A stretch of DNA of 64,000 bases from Mikania micrantha (lineage: Eukaryota; Streptophyta; Magnoliopsida; Asterales; Asteraceae), in assembly GCA_009363875.1 (NCBI GenBank), contig CM018689.1, positions 61,847,250-61,911,249 of the forward strand. Direction: 5' to 3'. The notes under the pieces were generated by a model that was not told where the DNA came from, searched no databases, and saw nothing but the letters and a program-made list of their open reading frames with translations. A program made the position numbers and the translations under genes. This document shows, piece after piece, positions 22,532 to 33,799 of the stretch. Position 1 is the first letter of the stretch; every line of letters begins with the position of its first letter.

Positions 22532-24868
22532 AAGACCATTTCCTAGGTTGGGAGCCTCGTGCTCTAAACCACCATTGGCATCCCTTAATTTGTTCCATCC
22601 GATGAACCTAGTCATACCATTCTCCTCATTCTCCACATCCTCAACACAATAATCTGGATCAATTCCTAAAACAGTAACCTGGTGTCTGAAAAATTCCCAC
22701 TCCCCTAACTCCCAGTTCTGCTAATCCTGGGCTCTCACAGCCTTGTATTTGACCAGTCTGTTGGTAATCGCCCACTTTTGAGCATCCGTGATGCCATAGT
22801 CCATCGATTCAGCATCATTATCCAAATTCATCTCTTCCTCATTGCTAGTCTTAGTATTGCTATTTTGTCTGTTATTTCCATTCATTTGGTCCTCTACAAC
22901 CCCTAACGAAACCAGCTTACCAGCAGCTAATGAGGCCTCTAAATCAAGCACTGAGAAATTTTCCTCATCCAGAGCCGCAAAAGGGTTGGAAGTAGACACT
23001 CCCCGTTGAGTTTGGCCACCCTTTGGTTGCCAAACACCCACATTTGCCTTCTGGCCCTGGTGGTTCATATGGGATCCCGAACCACTCTGATTATTGCTCC
23101 TTTTTTCATTACTCGTGTGTTTTCCATCCCCCTCTACCTGGAATTTATTGTGAAGTGCTCCCATTTTCTTTTGGACCTCTGGATCACTAGTTGTCCTAAC
23201 ACTGGTATGTTGGCTACTAACCTTCTGCTTTCCCTTCCCCTTGTTTCCTACAGCCTTATTACCACCCTGCATCCAATTCTTATGCAGCTTTTGATTTTTC
23301 AAGCCACTTTTCCTACCTGTAACTGTAACAAATCCCTCACTATCCTGTTCAGTCCCTTGTTGCGGGGTCTTTGGATTCCCACCCTTATTCTGATGATCCT
23401 CTTTCTCCTTTAATTCTTCCTCTGACCTGGGTATGGATTTGCACATATGCCAAGAGTGCCCAAACACAACACAGTGTTTGCAGACCGAGGGTTTCCACTG
23501 ATATGTCACACTAAGTTTATGAACTCTACTGGGCCTATTCCTAATTGGGGGGAACTCAATCTCAATCTCACTAGGGAGATTGCTAGCAGCATTAACCTCT
23601 ACTAAAACTCTAGCAAAACCTATTTTTCCCTCTTGACTATTGCACCTTTCCTCCGTAACCCTATCCATCAACAAAGGGACTCCTATCCCACTCATGATTT
23701 TACTCAAGCCCTTTCCTGTCCATAATTCCAGTGGGACATTATGAACCGTAACCCAAAGAGGGACAACACTAGGCTCTATCTTTTGAAGACACAACCCCGG
23801 TTCCCACTTTTGCAAAAAAATAGGCACATTGTTCACTAGCCAAGGGCCATTCAAAAGAGCCTCTTCCATGCCCTTTTCACTCTTGAATTTAAAGTAATAA
23901 TATCCTACTGTGCTCTTAGATATATTGTCAATGCCATATGGCTTCCATAGGCGCCTAAAAATGGAATTAACAACATTAAAATCCATAGACATGCCTAGGA
24001 AATAACCATATAGGTAACGAGAGAAGACCACTGCAGAATACCTCAAATCCTCATCTGAAATTACCACTCTAGTACCTCCAGTAGGCAATTCCACAAGAGG
24101 AATAAATTCCAACCTGGTTTTCTCGTTGGCATTGTTCAATTTTATCTTATTTGCATAGGATAACTTACCCTCCCTGTGATTATCCCAAACATTGCTCCCA
24201 GCACCAAATTGAATTGGCTGAGCCATGGGCTGATCATTGGTCGCTGAATTCCTCATTTGAGGTAATTGACCTTGAGGGCTACCTGCAGTAGATTGGACCA
24301 TCCCAGAATGGAGGTTTGCCTTCTCCGGGATCACATACGATTTCCCTATCAGGTTCTCGGCAGCTTCTGGTTGACTCTCATCATCTTCGTAGTCATCATC
24401 ACTCGAATCCATGTCAGTATCAACCAACGGAGCATCCATGTCGGGGATAGCAGGTGAAGCAGGGACCGATGCCACAGCATTCAAAGTGCACACACTATTT
24501 TCCAAAATTGGGCCTACCTGGTGAGTCGCCATGACCACTCCATTACCAGTATCCATGATACCGACCTCAATTTCTTCTAATTGATGGTCTTCATGATGAG
24601 TCGGCTCATACCCATCGCCTGGGTGTTCATCGATCTGCCCTTGTTGGACCTCGGGGATTCCAACCAGCCTTGACATATCAAGCTTAACAAACTTCCCTTT
24701 GTTCTTACCACCAGTTGATGAGCCAGTTGCCTCCTTTTGTTTCTTCGACTTCGAGCTGACTGCCAATCTTGAAACACTTCGTTTCCCATTGCCAATCTCA
24801 AGCGGAGGGAACGAATTCGGGTCAGGTGGTTTGTCTATGTGTGGAAGATAAACATTTGAAGGATCCAT
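22529..24868 (-). pseudogene. E6 ORF1 (779 codons) with a late TAG
   Basis: The ATG at 24868 (MDPSNVYLPHIDKPPDP) opens a 715-codon frame that meets TAG at 22721-22723. The same frame continues 64 more codons to TAA at 22529-22531, and relatives read through this point, so the TAG is a nonsense mutation (CAG to TAG probable). A polar N-terminal part (1-245) contains NVWDNH..KLSYANK. A DUF4283-like domain spans about 250-460 and the CCHC knuckle CKHCVVFGHSWHMC is at 463-476. A Lys/Asn-rich linker and the C-terminal GIDPDYCVEDV motif follow. Expected role: RNA binding and chaperone in the LINE RNP, with a possible part in telomere targeting. Confidence 0.88.
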
Positions 24869-24994
24869 TCCCTAGAAAACCTAGTAGAATTTGGAAGAGA
24901 TCTGGTCTGCAATGGAGAAGAATCGCACGGCCAGAGATAAAGAGTTAGAGAGATAAGCTAGAGAGAGAAAGAAATTACACAAATGAAAATCCTT

Positions 24995-25296
24995 TTAGGG
25001 TTTAGGGTTTAGGGTTTAGGGTTTAGGGTTTAGGGTTTAGGGTTTAGGGTTTAGGGTTTAGGGGTTTGGGGTTTCGGGTTTCGGGGTTTGGGGTTGAGGG
25101 TTGAGGGTTTGGGGTTTGGGGTTTGGAGTTTCGGGTTTCGGGTTTCGGGTTCCGGGTTCCGGGTTCGGGGTTCGGGGTTCGGGGTTCGGGGTTCGGGTTT
25201 AGGGGTTTCGGGTTAGGGGTTTCGGGTTTCGGGTTTCGGGTTTCGGGTTTCGGGTTTCGGGTTTCGGGTTTAGGGTTTAGAGTTTAGGGTTTAGGG
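24995..25296 (+). repeat. Telomeric tract T6 with TTTCGGG and TTCGGGG blocks
   Basis: About 300 bp. The left third is pure TTTAGGG, the middle holds TTTGGGG, TTCCGGG, TTCGGGG and a run of TTTCGGG, and the right edge returns to TTTAGGG. It runs into an interrupted oligo(T) (25297-25308, one A). Confidence 0.95.
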
Positions 25297-25822
25297 TTTT
25301 TTATTTTTGAAAAAGGCTACGCCTTGGTAAATTTTATTAAAAAGAATAAAAGAACAAGGAAAAGGCATAGGCTACTGCACGAGGCAAATGTAACCTACCC
25401 CAAACAAAACAAAACTAAGTGATGTCCATGACAGAAGAAAAGCCACTAAACAATAACAAAAATAACATAGCATCCCAACCCATCGTGATATTAAAACCCG
25501 TATCCTTTGTCATGGTCAATATGTGAAGCCTTTATATCTCTTTGAACTTTGGTCGATTGCCTGTTGAATCCAAATTGTTCTTCCACAAGTAGTCAACCAA
25601 GACAAAACCCATGCATAGTCATACCATATTGCCATGCAGATCCAATATGCGAGCCCATGCATGTTCACGTAGCCATGGTTCCCTATATTAGGTTCCCATA
25701 TATCATGAGTCACGTGCAAAAGGTAGTTTTGGCCCCTTTTTCTTCTCCTCCCCATGCATTGCGTTGTGTGGTCCTGGTTTACCATAATGCTAATATACAG
25801 CCCATAAGCGCCATCTCTTAGA
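25297..25822 (-). mobile_element. E7: 5'-truncated family A tail (about 510 bp)
   Basis: Hairpin AAGGC-TAC-GCCTT, then sequence matching the E5 tail (GTAACCTACCCCA, CTAAGTGATGTCCATGACA). It ends in the TTTAGGG tract at about 25823. It carries only 3' UTR. Confidence 0.85.
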
Positions 25823-26045
25823 TTAGGGTTTAGGGATTAGGGTTTAGGGTTTAGGGTTTAGGGTATAGGGTTTAGGGGTTCGGGTTCGGGTTAGGGGTTA
25901 GGGGTTAGGGGTTAGGGGTTAGGGGTTTAGGGGTTTAGGGGTTACGGTTTACGGTTTACAGTTTACGGTTTACGGTTTACGGTTTACGGTTTACGGTTTA
26001 CGGTTTACGGTTTACGGTTTAGGGTTTAGGGTTTAGGGTTTAGGG
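25823..26045 (+). repeat. Telomeric tract T7 with a TTTACGG block
   Basis: Canonical TTTAGGG at both edges, TTAGGGG and TTTAGGGG within, and about eleven copies of TTTACGG at roughly 25946-26020, one of them altered to TTTACAG. Confidence 0.95.
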
Positions 26046-28580
26046 TTTTTTTTTTTTTTTTTTTTGAAAAAGGCAACGCCTTGGTAAATTTTATTAAAAA
26101 AGAATAGATGTTACAAACAAAACGCATTCCCCCCCTCCAGTGCATTTTAACATAGAGGGGGGAAACCGCAAGAAACAAAACAAAGAAATAGGCACGCAGG
26201 CCCAATTCAAACCAATAAACTAAGGCACGCAGGCCAAAATAAACAAGGAATTATACTAACTCTAAGATAAGCATTTAGAGAGCTTTCTAATCCCAAATAA
26301 TCAAAATAGTCCAACATCATTCCATTCTTCATGCTCAAGACTTCCACTAAATGTCATCAACCTCGCCCATACTTTGGTTCAATCCCCGCTCCATTTCTAA
26401 GACACATTTAGGGGACCTAACACCTAAATGCAAGATAGAAACAAACATTTACCCAAAATATAAATGTCCACCTTAGCCCATACTTAGGTGTGCTTTCTCC
26501 CCCATTTCTAAGGCCAATAAGAAAGCAAGCTCTATCTTCCATCCAAATGTCCATGATAATAAATGAAATACTTAAGCATAAGGAAAGAAAAGTTGGACCA
26601 AACAAGTAAGCCATAAACCAAGACAATGACATACATGAGGCCATGCAATCTCACATCCGATGCAAGTATACACCAAATTAAGACATTATCTTTTAACCAC
26701 ATCAATCCTCATGCACCCCAAGTTCATTGGTCATGACCCAAAAGCAAACCCAATAATCATGAACAACATAACCAAATCCATGCATGCAAACCCAAAGTTG
26801 GCAAGAAATAATCATCCATGCAATCACCCATATTCCACCAACTTAAAACACGCAAACCTAATTCATCCACCACCAAATTTTATGGCAGCCGCAACATACA
26901 CCCATTAGCCCTCATATACACCACAAATTATAGTCAACATCAAATTGATATGTAGGCAGCCACAAAACCGATGCAGCCCCATTATTGTCTTCGGCCCATA
27001 TTGTATCCATCATCAAAAAAATTAGTAGGCAGCCGCAAAAAACAATGCAGCCCCATTAATTTATTCAACCAAATGAAGACATCCATTCCTTAATCACCCA
27101 CTACGACCCATCATCATAATCAGGACCCCTCCATCATCAAATCCTATGCATGCAAAAAACAACATGCAGACACAATCCATACATCCATCACCCAAAACTA
27201 CCACCATAATAAACCATGCAGCCCCATCTACGAACAAACCAAACCATGTTGGCTAAAAAAATAGCCACCAAATCCATCTCCACGACAAAAACAGTGAAAT
27301 GAATGTAAACACAAAATAATAATGAAAACACAAGAGGACCAAATTAACCATCATGATTAGTTATCCTTAAGGATTGCCGCCACCATCACCATGATAATCG
27401 ACCTAACCACTTGGAAATTCTAGCCATAAGATGAATGTAAAACCAAAATATCATTTGAATGTACTACTCATATTCTTGTAACACACCATTAGGCCAATTC
27501 TTAGAGACCATAAAACCAAATCTCTAATATGTGATTTAAGGTTCCATTCAAAGAATATTTATTGTTTCAATCCACCATCCTTGTTTTCAAAACCAATAAA
27601 CCATCAGCTTAAAGCATCATCATCATCCACTGCCACCAACATGCAATCAAAACAAGCAACCACCACCATGATAGTTATTTCAACCTTTGTGCAATCCATA
27701 TAAGGTATTTCAACCAATTCAACACCAACCTCCAAACCAAATCAACATCAACCTACGGCCACCATCGAATACACAAGGAATCCATAGTAGCCGCAACCCA
27801 TGGAAATCAATACCTTCGTCCACCAAGCAAACACAATAAGCATCCACACCATCATGAATCGATGAAATCCCTAACCATGATAGCAGCCGCAACATGTTGC
27901 CATAGAAAAAAAAATAAGGCAGCCGCAAAAAACATGCAGCCCCGTATACCCATCGGCCACCCATGTTTTGACAAACACCAATCATGCATCATCCAAAAAC
28001 CCATGTTTCAACAAACCATCATGATACCCATAAACCCTATTCGGCCAACCTTCCACCTGATAGTATCTCATCGTAATCCAAACAAAACCACCATGATTTA
28101 ATATAGCCGCCACCATCAACATGATGAAACGATTAAATCACTTGGAACTTTCGAACATAATAAGAACAATCAAGAACCCATAAACCATAACTCAAAAGAA
28201 CCGAAAGGATTGCATCAATACCCATCCAAAAATTTTAATCCAAAGCAAACATTCACGGCCCCATCTAATATATCAATAATGAAATGAACCGGAAGGAGAA
28301 TCAAATCTATAATCACAACAACACCATGTAGGTGATTCCTCCAAAACCGCCACCCCTTTTTATACCAAATCAAACCAAAACAGCCCACGATTTCGTTTAG
28401 CACACCCATTTGATCATCTCTAGCTCGATCAAAAACAAAATCAAGCTATGTGGTGAATTAAATCGCAAGAAGTTTGATCGGTTTTGGCAAAGAAAAAGGC
28501 TACGGCCGATTAGAGGAAAAAGAGAGACTTTCTCTCACACCTTTAAGTGTGTGTAGCAAAAATAGAAAAAAGATTTTCCT
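26046..28580 (-). mobile_element. E8: 2.5 kb non-coding element, probably full-length and non-autonomous
   Basis: Oligo(T) 26046-26065 and hairpin AAGGC-AAC-GCCTT, then the E2/E4-type tail with a poly-C/G block and two GGCACGCAGG motifs. No ORF longer than about 90 codons is seen. The 5' end (GGAAAATCTTTTTTCTATTTTTGC read on the minus strand, split here as GGAAAATC / TTTTTTCTATTTTTGC) resembles the E9 start TTTTTCATTTTTGC. The segment near 28470-28490 resembles the E3 5' UTR (CCAAAA-CGATCAA-CTTCTT). Internally, GCAGCCGCAAAAAAC...ATGCAGCCCC recurs at least three times. I read it as a complete element that borrows LINE proteins, though a very long 3' UTR of an unknown family, cut by chance, is possible. 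Confidence 0.6.
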
Positions 28581-28758
28581 TAGGGTTTAGGGTTTAGGGT
28601 TTAGGGTTTAGGGTTTAGGTTTTAGGGTTTAGGGTTTAGGGATTAGGGATTAGGGATTAGGGCTTAGGGCTTAGGGATTAGGGCTTAGGGCTTAGGGCTT
28701 AGGGATTAGGGCTTAGGGCTTAGGGCTTAGGGCTTAGGGCTTAGGGCTTAGGGCTTAG
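28581..28758 (+). repeat. Telomeric tract T8, left part, with ATTAGGG and CTTAGGG blocks
   Basis: Canonical repeats next to E8 are followed by GGGATTA and then GGGCTTA runs up to the copia-like element. The last five bases CTTAG (28754-28758) are the left target-site duplication. Confidence 0.95.
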
Positions 28759-29352
28759 TGTAGGATCAGATGTTCTCAATTGATAAATCAGTAGAGTATA
28801 GCAGCGGAATTCAACACAGAATTAGCATAAGTAAAGTAAGAACAATTTCAATCAAACAGTAACGCAAGTTTGTTATAGAGAGAGAAAGTTTTCTGTAAAA
28901 GGAATATCTCATTCAATTCATTAACTTCGTTACATTACAATCATGTCAACTACCTATATATAGAAGGCAGTGACGTCTGATGATGTCACATGATGTTGAC
29001 ATCTAACAGACAAAACAAAACAACTGAAAATAACTAAACTACTGAGGATGTCTTCAACATCTGAAGACAAACTCTACAACTACTGAAGAACAAAACTACT
29101 GAAGAACAAAATACTAAAACATCTGATGAGTAAACTACTCATCAGACTTTTACAAACAATAAAAGAAAACTACTGAAGACTAACTATACACTACAACACC
29201 TGATGACTTACACTTCAGCTGTTGTACATTTCTTCAGATCTTGTGACTTCTGCACATTTGAATATCAGCCTTTGTGTTCTTCTTCAGTTGTTGTAATGCT
29301 GTGAGACTTAGAGATTTTTCTGATCCGGCTCATTGGTTCTTTTAGTCCAACA
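28759..29352 (-). repeat. 3' LTR of the copia-like element (594 bp)
   Basis: TG...CA ends on the minus strand. It matches 33800-34393 at every line I compared. The polypurine-rich stretch AGGGGGAGTT lies just upstream on the minus strand (about 29353-29362). Confidence 0.93.
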
Positions 29353-29367
29353 AACTCCCCCTGAACC
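29353..29367 (-). promoter_or_regulatory. Polypurine tract of the copia-like element
   Basis: Minus strand GGTTCAGGGGGAGTT lies immediately before the TG of the 3' LTR. This is the expected site for plus-strand priming in LTR retrotransposons. Confidence 0.7.
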
Positions 29368-29581
29368 AATGCAGCCAAAAACCTCTAACTTATTTAAGGT
29401 CTCACTTATTTATTCCCAGGCAGAAAGAAATGTCTTTTTCTTTGAGATCAGTATCAAAATTGACCAGTTAAAGTATAAGCCTGATAACCAACAGCTTCCA
29501 AAAAAAAATTCTAACTTTCAAAATATGAGAGGGAACTCCATTGGGGAAATGGACTATGAGCTTTAACCCCTCTCATTGAAG

Positions 29582-32500
29582 CTATTGATTGTATACTAAC
29601 CTGAAAGACTCCCGGACATAAGCTTCAAGTAGTAACATCTTCTCTTCTGGAGTCAATCTTTCAGGTTCACCTTCGAAGAAGGACTCAGGCCCATAAAATT
29701 CAGACAAGTATCTGGCCGTAGTCCCATCCTTCAGTTCTACTCTTGTAATTTCCCTGTACACAAACTCATCAGGGTGCTTACCCTCTAAAAACAAAAATAG
29801 TTCTTCTTGCTGAACATGTTCCAGCCTCCTATACACCAGTCCCTTCTTTATCATTTTGTTCTCTAAGAAGTTAGGAGCTTTTGCACCTGAGTTGTAGACA
29901 CTCTTGAAGTCATTAATGATTTCCCAAGGATCAAGCACTGACCCAAGCATGATTTCAGCACTCAACACCCTTTTGATCCTATTTGCATAAGTTGCTGGGG
30001 GCTGTCTCTTGTGAATCCTATGAAGAACCCTTGGGTCAGGCCACATCTTAATCAATTCTTTTGTATATTTGAATGTCCATTTCAGAGCATACATTCTTTG
30101 AGCTTCCTTTTTCATTGCAGTGATAGTTGAAGTCTGAGGATAATCTTTATCCACCAACTTGAGGAATTGCTCATCATGTTTCATTTGGCTCTCTTCTTCT
30201 TCCAGTTTTACTTTGACTGCCAACATCCTAGCCTCTGGTGTAATAATTGGCTGTTGACCGAAAACTAATGGCTTTTCAGGAATGTACTTGGCAGGCAGAG
30301 TAATTTTCTTCTTTGGAACTGTCAGATCTACCCCAGTTGTTGAAGGTGCAGGCTTTTGAGCTTTTGGCTTGATGACTGTGGAGATAGGCAACCTGTCTTC
30401 TTCATCAGAACTTTCTTCCTCTTGAATTCTGAGTTGCCTTCTCTTCTTTGGAGGAGCCCTTACCTCAACTACCTGAGTCTCAACCTGAGTCTGAACCTCT
30501 GGAATTTGAACCCCTTCTAGTTCAGAGTCTTGTGCATCAGAAGTTGTGGCTTGTACTTGAACTTCAGAGATTGTAGCCTGTGTTTGAACTTCAGAAGTTG
30601 TAGCCAATTCTTGTACATCAGAGGTTTTGACTTGTTTTTGTACATCTGATGTTGTGGCTTCCAATTGTTCAGCATTAACTTCAATTTCTTTATCAACCAT
30701 TTCCTGCTCAACTTCCACATCATCTCTGTTGATAATTTCAACAGATTTGTTCTTCTTCTGTCTCTTATAAGTTACCTGAATGACAGGAGACCTTTCAACT
30801 GCAACCTCTTCAGACCTTGGCCTTTTGGAAGCTGAAGATGTGACTGATTCAGTTCCTAACTCCCCCTTTTTGGCTGCAGGGGAAGACGGAGTATGTAGAG
30901 TTGAAAGTTTAGCAGTCACAGCCTCATCAACCATTTGTTGAATTTGAGTTTGGGAAGGTAACCTCTCATCAAGGGCTTGAACAATAATGGATTTCAATAA
31001 TGGAGTGATGAGAGGTAGGATTTGTAGAAAGGCAGCAGCTAATGCCTCTGGGGGGCTTGAACCCAAAGGATTAGTGCCAAAAACAGTGGCTGGTGGCTTT
31101 TCAAATTGTGAAGGAGTGGGGGAAGTGTTTGGGTGACCTTCAGAATGAGAAGGTGCCATCTGTGGGGTAAGTGGGGAAGATGGTCTTTTGTCCTTGGACA
31201 TTTTGGTGAGTAGCTCATTGAGTCTACATACCTCAGCCTCAAGGAGTTGGTTTTGCTTAACAAGCTCAGCAACTGATCTTTGGTCATCAGTAGCATTAGC
31301 TACATCATCTGACCTCCTGAGAATCTCAGGATTTACCTGAGTTGAGTGTGGCTCAACAGATTCAGGTGCCCCTTTGTCTTGGTACTGGGGACTTCCAACC
31401 TCAGGGGTAACCCCTTCATCAGTTGTTGCCTCTGACAAGGTCTTAGCAATGGTACCACTAGCAATCACCCCAAATGATGGAGGTGATGAAGTAGCAGCCT
31501 TGTCAGATATCAGAATCTCTCTTTCCACACTAGGAGATCTGATGTTGTAGTCATGATCCTGTGGGTTATCAGAGACACTTTGGTCCTCCCCCTCAATGTT
31601 GGAGCTTATCCCAGTAGTGATAGGTGTCTGGGAGGGGATAGGAGTGTTCAGCTGATTCAGGATTTGATCAATAACAAATGTTGGGCTATTGGTGGTGGTT
31701 TCTATAGAAAGTGGGTTTGAAGGAGAATGCACCCGGGGAGATTGGTGCTTTTCAATAGAAACCATTTCAACTGAAATAGGTTCTAGTGATGTGGTGTCCC
31801 CTACAAAGGTTGCACCAGGTTCCTGTTGAGAGGAAACCTGGGCGGTTTGAGCCGGTGGAGTCGGATGAACCACTGGTTGACTACTACCAGTGGTCAGTTC
31901 ATGCCTTGGTGAGGCATGGTCAGACTCAGGGGACTCATTTCCCTGAGCAGCCTTTTTGGGCTTAGTGGATTTTGGTTTAGTGGGGACTTTGGATTTGGAT
32001 TTTGAGGATGAGGCTGAGGGTTCCCGTTGCTTGGGTTTGAGCTTCCGGGCAGCCTCTTTTAAAGTGAGGTTGGAGTTGTGTCGGGAATATACTTCCAGCA
32101 AAACTGCTGGAGCAGGGATCCCCTGACCAACAAAGCCTGTTTGTGGCAGCTGTTTCTCTATGATGGCCATAATAAAACGAGGATAGAGTAACCATCTAGA
32201 TGAAACAGGCTTACCAGCATGTTCAGTTAATTCAGAGAAAAGTATTTGAGAAAAATTTAGCTTTTGAGATTCGAGAATAGAGTACAATACCTGTTGCCAA
32301 CGAGATGACATTTGATCCCATGAAGAAGACTTCGGAGCCAGGCATATGTTGATCATATGGAATATCAGACGCTCTGGATCATTGAAGTGCTTCTTGAAAA
32401 GTGTTGAGTCACTCAAGTCGCCCTGGTATTCATGACTTGTAAAACAGAGGTCAGTGGCGCTTTCAGGGAACTGAGTAACTAGGTTGGCATCGTCAAGTTG

Positions 32501-32773
32501 AAGAACATCCCTGAGCTCAGCGGGACTGATATGCACGTTGTGACCATTGACTGTTGAGCGAAGAGAGATGACTCCAGTTTCAACATTTATCAGTTCAACA
32601 TTCATCCAAAACTGATGAATGGATTCAACATACAGAGTTGGATTGATGAGAAAAGCAGTTTTGAATTGAGAGGAGTTCATCAAATCCACTGCTTCATCAA
32701 ACTTGGACCAGAATGAAGATTTGGTCAAGTAGGCAATCGAATTGTGACGCGGTTTCAAAGTAAGAGCAGCCAT
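29582..32773 (-). CDS. Env-like/extra ORF of the copia-type element (1063 codons, uninterrupted)
   Basis: The frame is open from 32989, but the likely start is the ATG at 32773 (MAALTLKPRHNSIAYL), because upstream residues are low-complexity and read into AT-rich DNA. The first 230 residues form a globular region (FWSKFDEAVDLMNSSQFK, FWMNVELINVETGVISL, LLYPRFIMAIIEKQLP). This type of N-terminal region follows pol in many eudicot copia elements with an extra ORF. A long Ser/Pro/Lys-rich disordered middle follows, with repeats of the form EVQ(T)QATTS near residues 740-810, then a charged C-terminal domain (GKHPDEFVYREITRVELKDG). I see no signal peptide. Calling it envelope is by position only; its function is unknown. 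Confidence 0.7.
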   Translation of the reverse strand: MAALTLKPRHNSIAYLTKSSFWSKFDEAVDLMNSSQFKTAFLINPTLYVESIHQFWMNVELINVETGVISLRSTVNGHNVHISPAELRDVLQLDDANLVTQFPESATDLCFTSHEYQGDLSDSTLFKKHFNDPERLIFHMINICLAPKSSSWDQMSSRWQQVLYSILESQKLNFSQILFSELTEHAGKPVSSRWLLYPRFIMAIIEKQLPQTGFVGQGIPAPAVLLEVYSRHNSNLTLKEAARKLKPKQREPSASSSKSKSKVPTKPKSTKPKKAAQGNESPESDHASPRHELTTGSSQPVVHPTPPAQTAQVSSQQEPGATFVGDTTSLEPISVEMVSIEKHQSPRVHSPSNPLSIETTTNSPTFVIDQILNQLNTPIPSQTPITTGISSNIEGEDQSVSDNPQDHDYNIRSPSVEREILISDKAATSSPPSFGVIASGTIAKTLSEATTDEGVTPEVGSPQYQDKGAPESVEPHSTQVNPEILRRSDDVANATDDQRSVAELVKQNQLLEAEVCRLNELLTKMSKDKRPSSPLTPQMAPSHSEGHPNTSPTPSQFEKPPATVFGTNPLGSSPPEALAAAFLQILPLITPLLKSIIVQALDERLPSQTQIQQMVDEAVTAKLSTLHTPSSPAAKKGELGTESVTSSASKRPRSEEVAVERSPVIQVTYKRQKKNKSVEIINRDDVEVEQEMVDKEIEVNAEQLEATTSDVQKQVKTSDVQELATTSEVQTQATISEVQVQATTSDAQDSELEGVQIPEVQTQVETQVVEVRAPPKKRRQLRIQEEESSDEEDRLPISTVIKPKAQKPAPSTTGVDLTVPKKKITLPAKYIPEKPLVFGQQPIITPEARMLAVKVKLEEEESQMKHDEQFLKLVDKDYPQTSTITAMKKEAQRMYALKWTFKYTKELIKMWPDPRVLHRIHKRQPPATYANRIKRVLSAEIMLGSVLDPWEIINDFKSVYNSGAKAPNFLENKMIKKGLVYRRLEHVQQEELFLFLEGKHPDEFVYREITRVELKDGTTARYLSEFYGPESFFEGEPERLTPEEKMLLLEAYVRESFRLVYNQ

Positions 32774-32929
32774 GGAAGCAGAGATGAAAGAGGGAAAATA
32801 GGTTTTGAAAAAGATGAAAAGTTCTGAGAAAGTGATAATGAAACAACTGAAGAAGGTGGAGTTAAATAGAGAAAACAACTGAGGTTTAAACAACTGAAGA
32901 GTAAAATTACTCATCAGGTGTTGTCGATA

Positions 32930-33160
32930 ATTTTGTTCATCAGGTGTTTTCAACAGTTGTTCATCAGACGTTGTGGAAGTTTTGTTCATCAGAACTTGTG
33001 AACAATGTGTTCATCAGAACTTGTACACAATTTGTTCATCAGAACTTTGTAGAAATTTTGTTCATCAGAACTTGTGAACAATGTGTTCATCAGAACTTGT
33101 ACACAATTTGTTCATCAGAACTTTGTAGAAATTTTGTTCATCAGAACTTGTGAACAATAT
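32930..33160. repeat. Minisatellite of about 22-bp units between RNase H and the env-like ORF
   Basis: The unit TTCATCAGAACTTGT plus a variable spacer recurs about ten times. From about 32985 three units (…GTGAACAATG, …GTACACAATT, …TGTAGAAATTT) form a higher-order set of about 65 bp repeated twice in full. Single TTCATCAG motifs continue on both sides. Confidence 0.85.
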
Positions 33161-33362
33161 TTGACCTTCAGTACTTAGAACATCAATACTCATCAGTACT
33201 TGTAACTTAGAGTATTAGAAAAGGTCATAACTGTTCTTGAATCAGTACTTTTGATATGTATCAGTATGTACTGAAAATATCAAAATGTGTCAAGATAAAG
33301 GAAAAAAAATATTTTTGGAATTTTAAAAGGATATTTAACATTTTATTCATTTAAACACTAAC

Positions 33363-33799
33363 CTATTCAAGTTGCAACATACCAAGCCTTAGAACTAAAT
33401 TTTGAAAAGTGGATGTGTCTAAAGGCTTAGTAAAAATGTCAGCAAGCTCATCAGCACTAGGAACAAATTTGGGATCAATCAGACCTTTTTCAAAACAATC
33501 TCTTATAAAGTGATGTCTGATCTCAATGTGTTTAGTCCTAGAATGCTGAACTGGATTCTTGACAATACAAAGAGCTGAAGCACTATCCATTAACAATGGT
33601 GTCTTCAGTTCTTTGATGCCATAGTCCAGGAGTTGAGACTGAAGCCAGAGAATTTGGGAAGTACAACTTGCAGCAGAAATGTACTCAGCTTCAGCAGTGG
33701 AGGTGGCTACAGAAGTTTGCTTCTTACTTTGCCAAGAAACCAAGCAATTTCCTAGAAACTGACACCCACCAGAAGTAGATTTTCTTGAGAGTTTGCAAT
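33363..33799 (-). pseudogene. Copia RNase H fragment (C-terminal end of pol)
   Basis: The frame is open from the LTR edge: KLSRKSTSGGCQFLG, then SWQSKKQTSVATSTAEAEY, LLMDSASALCIVKN, SRTKHIEIRHHFIRD and PSADELADIFTKPL. These are hallmark motifs of Ty1/copia RNase H. The protein starts in mid-domain at the LTR junction, so all upstream pol domains are deleted. It has no start codon at the right place and would not be expressed as pol. Confidence 0.92.

Larger units (their letters stand above)
17274..24994 (-). mobile_element. E6: full-length family B LINE (7.7 kb)
   Basis: Complete from poly(A) (oligo(T) 17274-17291) and the family B hairpin (17299-17310) through ORF3, ORF2 and ORF1 to a CT-rich 5' UTR. 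The 5' UTR starts GGATTTTCATTTGTG at about 24993 against TTTAGGG repeats. ORF1 and ORF2 overlap as TAATG. The only ORF1/ORF2 lesions found are three nonsense mutations with no frameshift, so this is a fairly young copy. It is the best reference for the family B plan. Confidence 0.92.

Noticed and set aside
26417..28409. Small minus-strand frames in E8 (64-88 codons)
   Set aside because: Composition-driven, low conservation with E2, no motif. E8 is treated as non-coding.
29582..32773. Calling the large copia-like ORF a true viral envelope protein
   Set aside because: No signal peptide or clear membrane anchor seen in the predicted protein. Only its position after pol suggests env-like.
32930..33160. 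CRISPR-like direct repeats
   Set aside because: Short minisatellite inside a plant LTR element, with no spacers of constant length and no cas genes.
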